DNA of 14,172 bases, from NCBI GenBank assembly GCA_041666965.1, contig JBAYFX010000019.1, positions 1 to 14,172 on the forward strand, given 5' to 3'. This DNA comes from JBAYFX01 sp041666965. Lineage in GTDB: Bacteria; Patescibacteriota; Microgenomatia; UBA12405. The notes under the pieces were generated by a model, which was not told where the DNA came from, searched no databases, and saw only the letters and a list, made by a program, of their open reading frames with translations. The position numbers were made by a program, and so were the translations under genes. This document shows, piece by piece, positions 12,914 through 14,172 of this stretch (its first letter is position 1; each line of letters starts with the position of its first letter).

Positions 12914-13585
12914 TTACCAGCGCGACAGCATGGCTAGAGGTGTTTTGAGTAGTATTAGAACCTCCTGACGTAATGACCGATGGCGAATGTAGTAAGAGTC
13001 AAGTTTGGCCCTGTCTTCAAAAGAGAGTTCGTTGCGTCCACTGGTTTGCCATAGTCCGGTGATTCCGGGTTTAACTGATCGAATATCGGAAATGTAAGGT
13101 GCTGTTTGAGGGTATCGGGATTCATATTCTTGAAGTTCTTCTTCTCGGTAGGCTCGTGGTCCGATTAGGCTCATTTGACCCAAAAGTACATTTACTAACT
13201 GGGGAAACTCATCAATAGTAAATCGACGGATGAACTTTCCGATGGGGGTAATGCGGGGGTCTTCGTTGAGGGGTAGTTTCCAGTCTGATTCTTTGTATTT
13301 TTTCCAAAGTTCGGGGTATTCTTCTTTGAGCCGTTTATCATTGTCACCGATGTACATGCTTCGGAATTTAAACATCCGAAACGGTTTACTAAACTGGCCA
13401 ACTCTAAGCTGAGAAAAAAAGATAGGTCCGGGTGAAGATAATTTGATTAAGATTATAGTAACTAAAAAAATCGGCGAAAATAAGAAGATTAAAAATATGG
13501 AGCCGAATACATCTAGGCTTCGTTTAAAAAAATTAAATAACCAAATCCGAGTCTCGAGTAAATAGACAGTTGAATCAGTAATCAT
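12914..13585 (-). CDS. Monotopic phosphoglycosyl transferase (bacterial sugar transferase, WcaJ/PglC-type)
   Basis: This enzyme moves a sugar-1-phosphate from a nucleotide sugar to undecaprenyl phosphate, the first membrane step in making a lipid-linked surface glycan. The product has 223 residues, the compact single-domain form without the extra N-terminal helices of WbaP. FKRSLDVFGSI (20-30) precedes a re-entrant hydrophobic helix with S37-P38. PGPIFFSQLRVGQFSKPFRMFKFRSM (52-77) and the catalytic dyad D125-E126 in TIDEFPQLVNVLLGQMSLIGPR follow, then VKPGITGLWQTSGRN near the end. Which sugar is used cannot be read from sequence. The ATG at 13585 overlaps the upstream glycosyltransferase by 11 bp, so the two are translated together. 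Confidence 0.94.
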   Translation of the reverse strand: MITDSTVYLLETRIWLFNFFKRSLDVFGSIFLIFLFSPIFLVTIILIKLSSPGPIFFSQLRVGQFSKPFRMFKFRSMYIGDNDKRLKEEYPELWKKYKESDWKLPLNEDPRITPIGKFIRRFTIDEFPQLVNVLLGQMSLIGPRAYREEELQEYESRYPQTAPYISDIRSVKPGITGLWQTSGRNELSFEDRAKLDSYYIRHRSLRQEVLILLKTPLAMLSRW

Positions 13586-14172
13586 TATTTTTTTGGTGAT
13601 GAAGCCATAACTTTAATACTTGGTTTTGAAATTTTAGCATAAAACTCTTTCGGTTAAAGTTGAGGGCCTGAGTCCGACAGTCTTGGGGTAAATAATTTGT
13701 GGGTTTAAAGTCATTTAATATTTTGGCTAAAACTGAGGGGTCGGGTGTGTTAAAGAGGATGCCTGTTGAGGCAGTAAGATTTTCGGGAATACCACCAGCT
13801 TTAAGAGCAATTACCGGTGTGCCACAAGCTAGAGACTCGAGTGGAACTAAACCAAAATCTTCAATCTGTGGACAAATAAGAGCCAAAGCTGTTTGGTAAT
13901 AAAAGCGAAGTTTGGATTCTGAAACTTGACCTAAAAACTTAATATTGGGATGGCCTTGGGCTAATTGTTTTAGGGGGTTTTGGTAGCGGCCAACACCGAT
14001 AATGTTTAGACCAACTTTAGCCTCAATAGCAGCTCTGATTGCCAGCTCAATATTTTTATGCTCCACTAGGCGGGAAACGATTAAAAATGAAGATTTTTTT
14101 GTAGTTTTTGGAAGAGTGAAAAAGTCAGTATTAATTCCGGGGCGAATAATAAGGGAAGGCCGATTGTAAGCC
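13575..14172 (-). CDS. GT4-family glycosyltransferase (partial, N-terminus beyond window)
   Basis: This is the C-terminal nucleotide-sugar-binding half of a group 1 (GT4, GT-B fold) glycosyltransferase. The frame is open to the window edge, so the gene begins to the right of 14172. A GTG at 14066 is only an internal codon, since family sequence continues upstream of it. Visible motifs are the 'RPGINTDFF' segment, FLIVSRLVEHKNIELAIRA (the 'vgRL...Kn...aI.A' signature), the CPQIEDFGLVPLESLACGTPVIA E-x7-E motif that binds the donor phosphate and sugar, and GGIPE just after it. It would add a sugar to the glycan begun by the downstream phosphoglycosyl transferase. Donor and acceptor cannot be told from sequence. 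Confidence 0.93.
   Translation of the reverse strand, partial: AYNRPSLIIRPGINTDFFTLPKTTKKSSFLIVSRLVEHKNIELAIRAAIEAKVGLNIIGVGRYQNPLKQLAQGHPNIKFLGQVSESKLRFYYQTALALICPQIEDFGLVPLESLACGTPVIALKAGGIPENLTASTGILFNTPDPSVLAKILNDFKPTNYLPQDCRTQALNFNRKSFMLKFQNQVLKLWLHHQKNNDY

Noticed and set aside
14064..14066. GTG as the start of the glycosyltransferase
   Set aside because: The frame stays open upstream to the window edge and encodes family sequence (RPGINTDFF, FLIVSRL), so this is an internal valine codon.
1..14172. Alternative genetic code with UGA read as glycine, as in some CPR lineages
   Set aside because: TGA serves as a sensible stop in several genes, including the ATGA overlaps at 3604-3607 and 8136-8139, and no gene is broken by in-frame TGA.

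Overview
The window looks like a chromosomal segment of a Candidate Phyla Radiation (Patescibacteria) bacterium, most plausibly a Microgenomates-type lineage. The reasons are a tightly packed minus-strand cell-wall cluster with overlapping or near-abutting genes, shortened versions of conserved proteins (MurE without its N-terminal domain, a 186-residue RecO), a large DUF4012 membrane protein next to polysaccharide genes, and an almost complete lack of Shine-Dalgarno sequences. All reading frames close with TGA, TAA or TAG in the standard bacterial code, so this is not a lineage that reads UGA as glycine. The lineage call is inference; no rRNA is present. No tRNA, CRISPR array, insertion sequence or phage gene was seen, and no stretch over 300 bases lacks a gene.

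Layout, left to right: (1) positions 1-563 hold a divergent pair, a partial minus-strand PLP-dependent fold-type-II enzyme and a small plus-strand LysW-like zinc ribbon, with only 27 bp between their start codons. (2) Positions 547-8139, all minus strand, form a division and cell-wall operon that reads rsmH, ftsL-like, ftsI (PBP), murE, an arginyl-tRNA-protein-transferase-like protein, a MurC/Mpl-type ligase, mraY, NlpC/P60 hydrolase. (3) Positions 8136-10207 hold a lipoprotein gene and glyS. (4) Positions 10208-10359 hold a promoter and a compact T-box riboswitch ahead of glyS. (5) Positions 10364-14172 hold recO, a DUF4012 protein, a monotopic phosphoglycosyl transferase and a partial GT4 glycosyltransferase.

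How they work together: the GT4 and phosphoglycosyl transferase build a lipid-linked surface glycan, and DUF4012 proteins often accompany such loci. MurE, the MurC/Mpl-like ligase and MraY are steps on the way to lipid I; FtsI cross-links septal peptidoglycan with an FtsL-like partner; the NlpC/P60 protein would cut peptides. The Bpt/ATE-like acyltransferase between two Mur ligases suggests a tRNA-dependent amino acid addition to the muropeptide, but that is inference. murD, murF, murG and ftsW are not in the window.

The most notable item is the T-box leader of glyS. It has a complete antisequestrator (a UGGGACC bulge between two perfectly paired helices), a competing hairpin that ends exactly at the AUG, no poly-U terminator, and a promoter with a 17-bp spacer placed so that the RNA would begin at a miniature Stem I. 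It looks like a translational glycine T-box with an unusually small Stem I.
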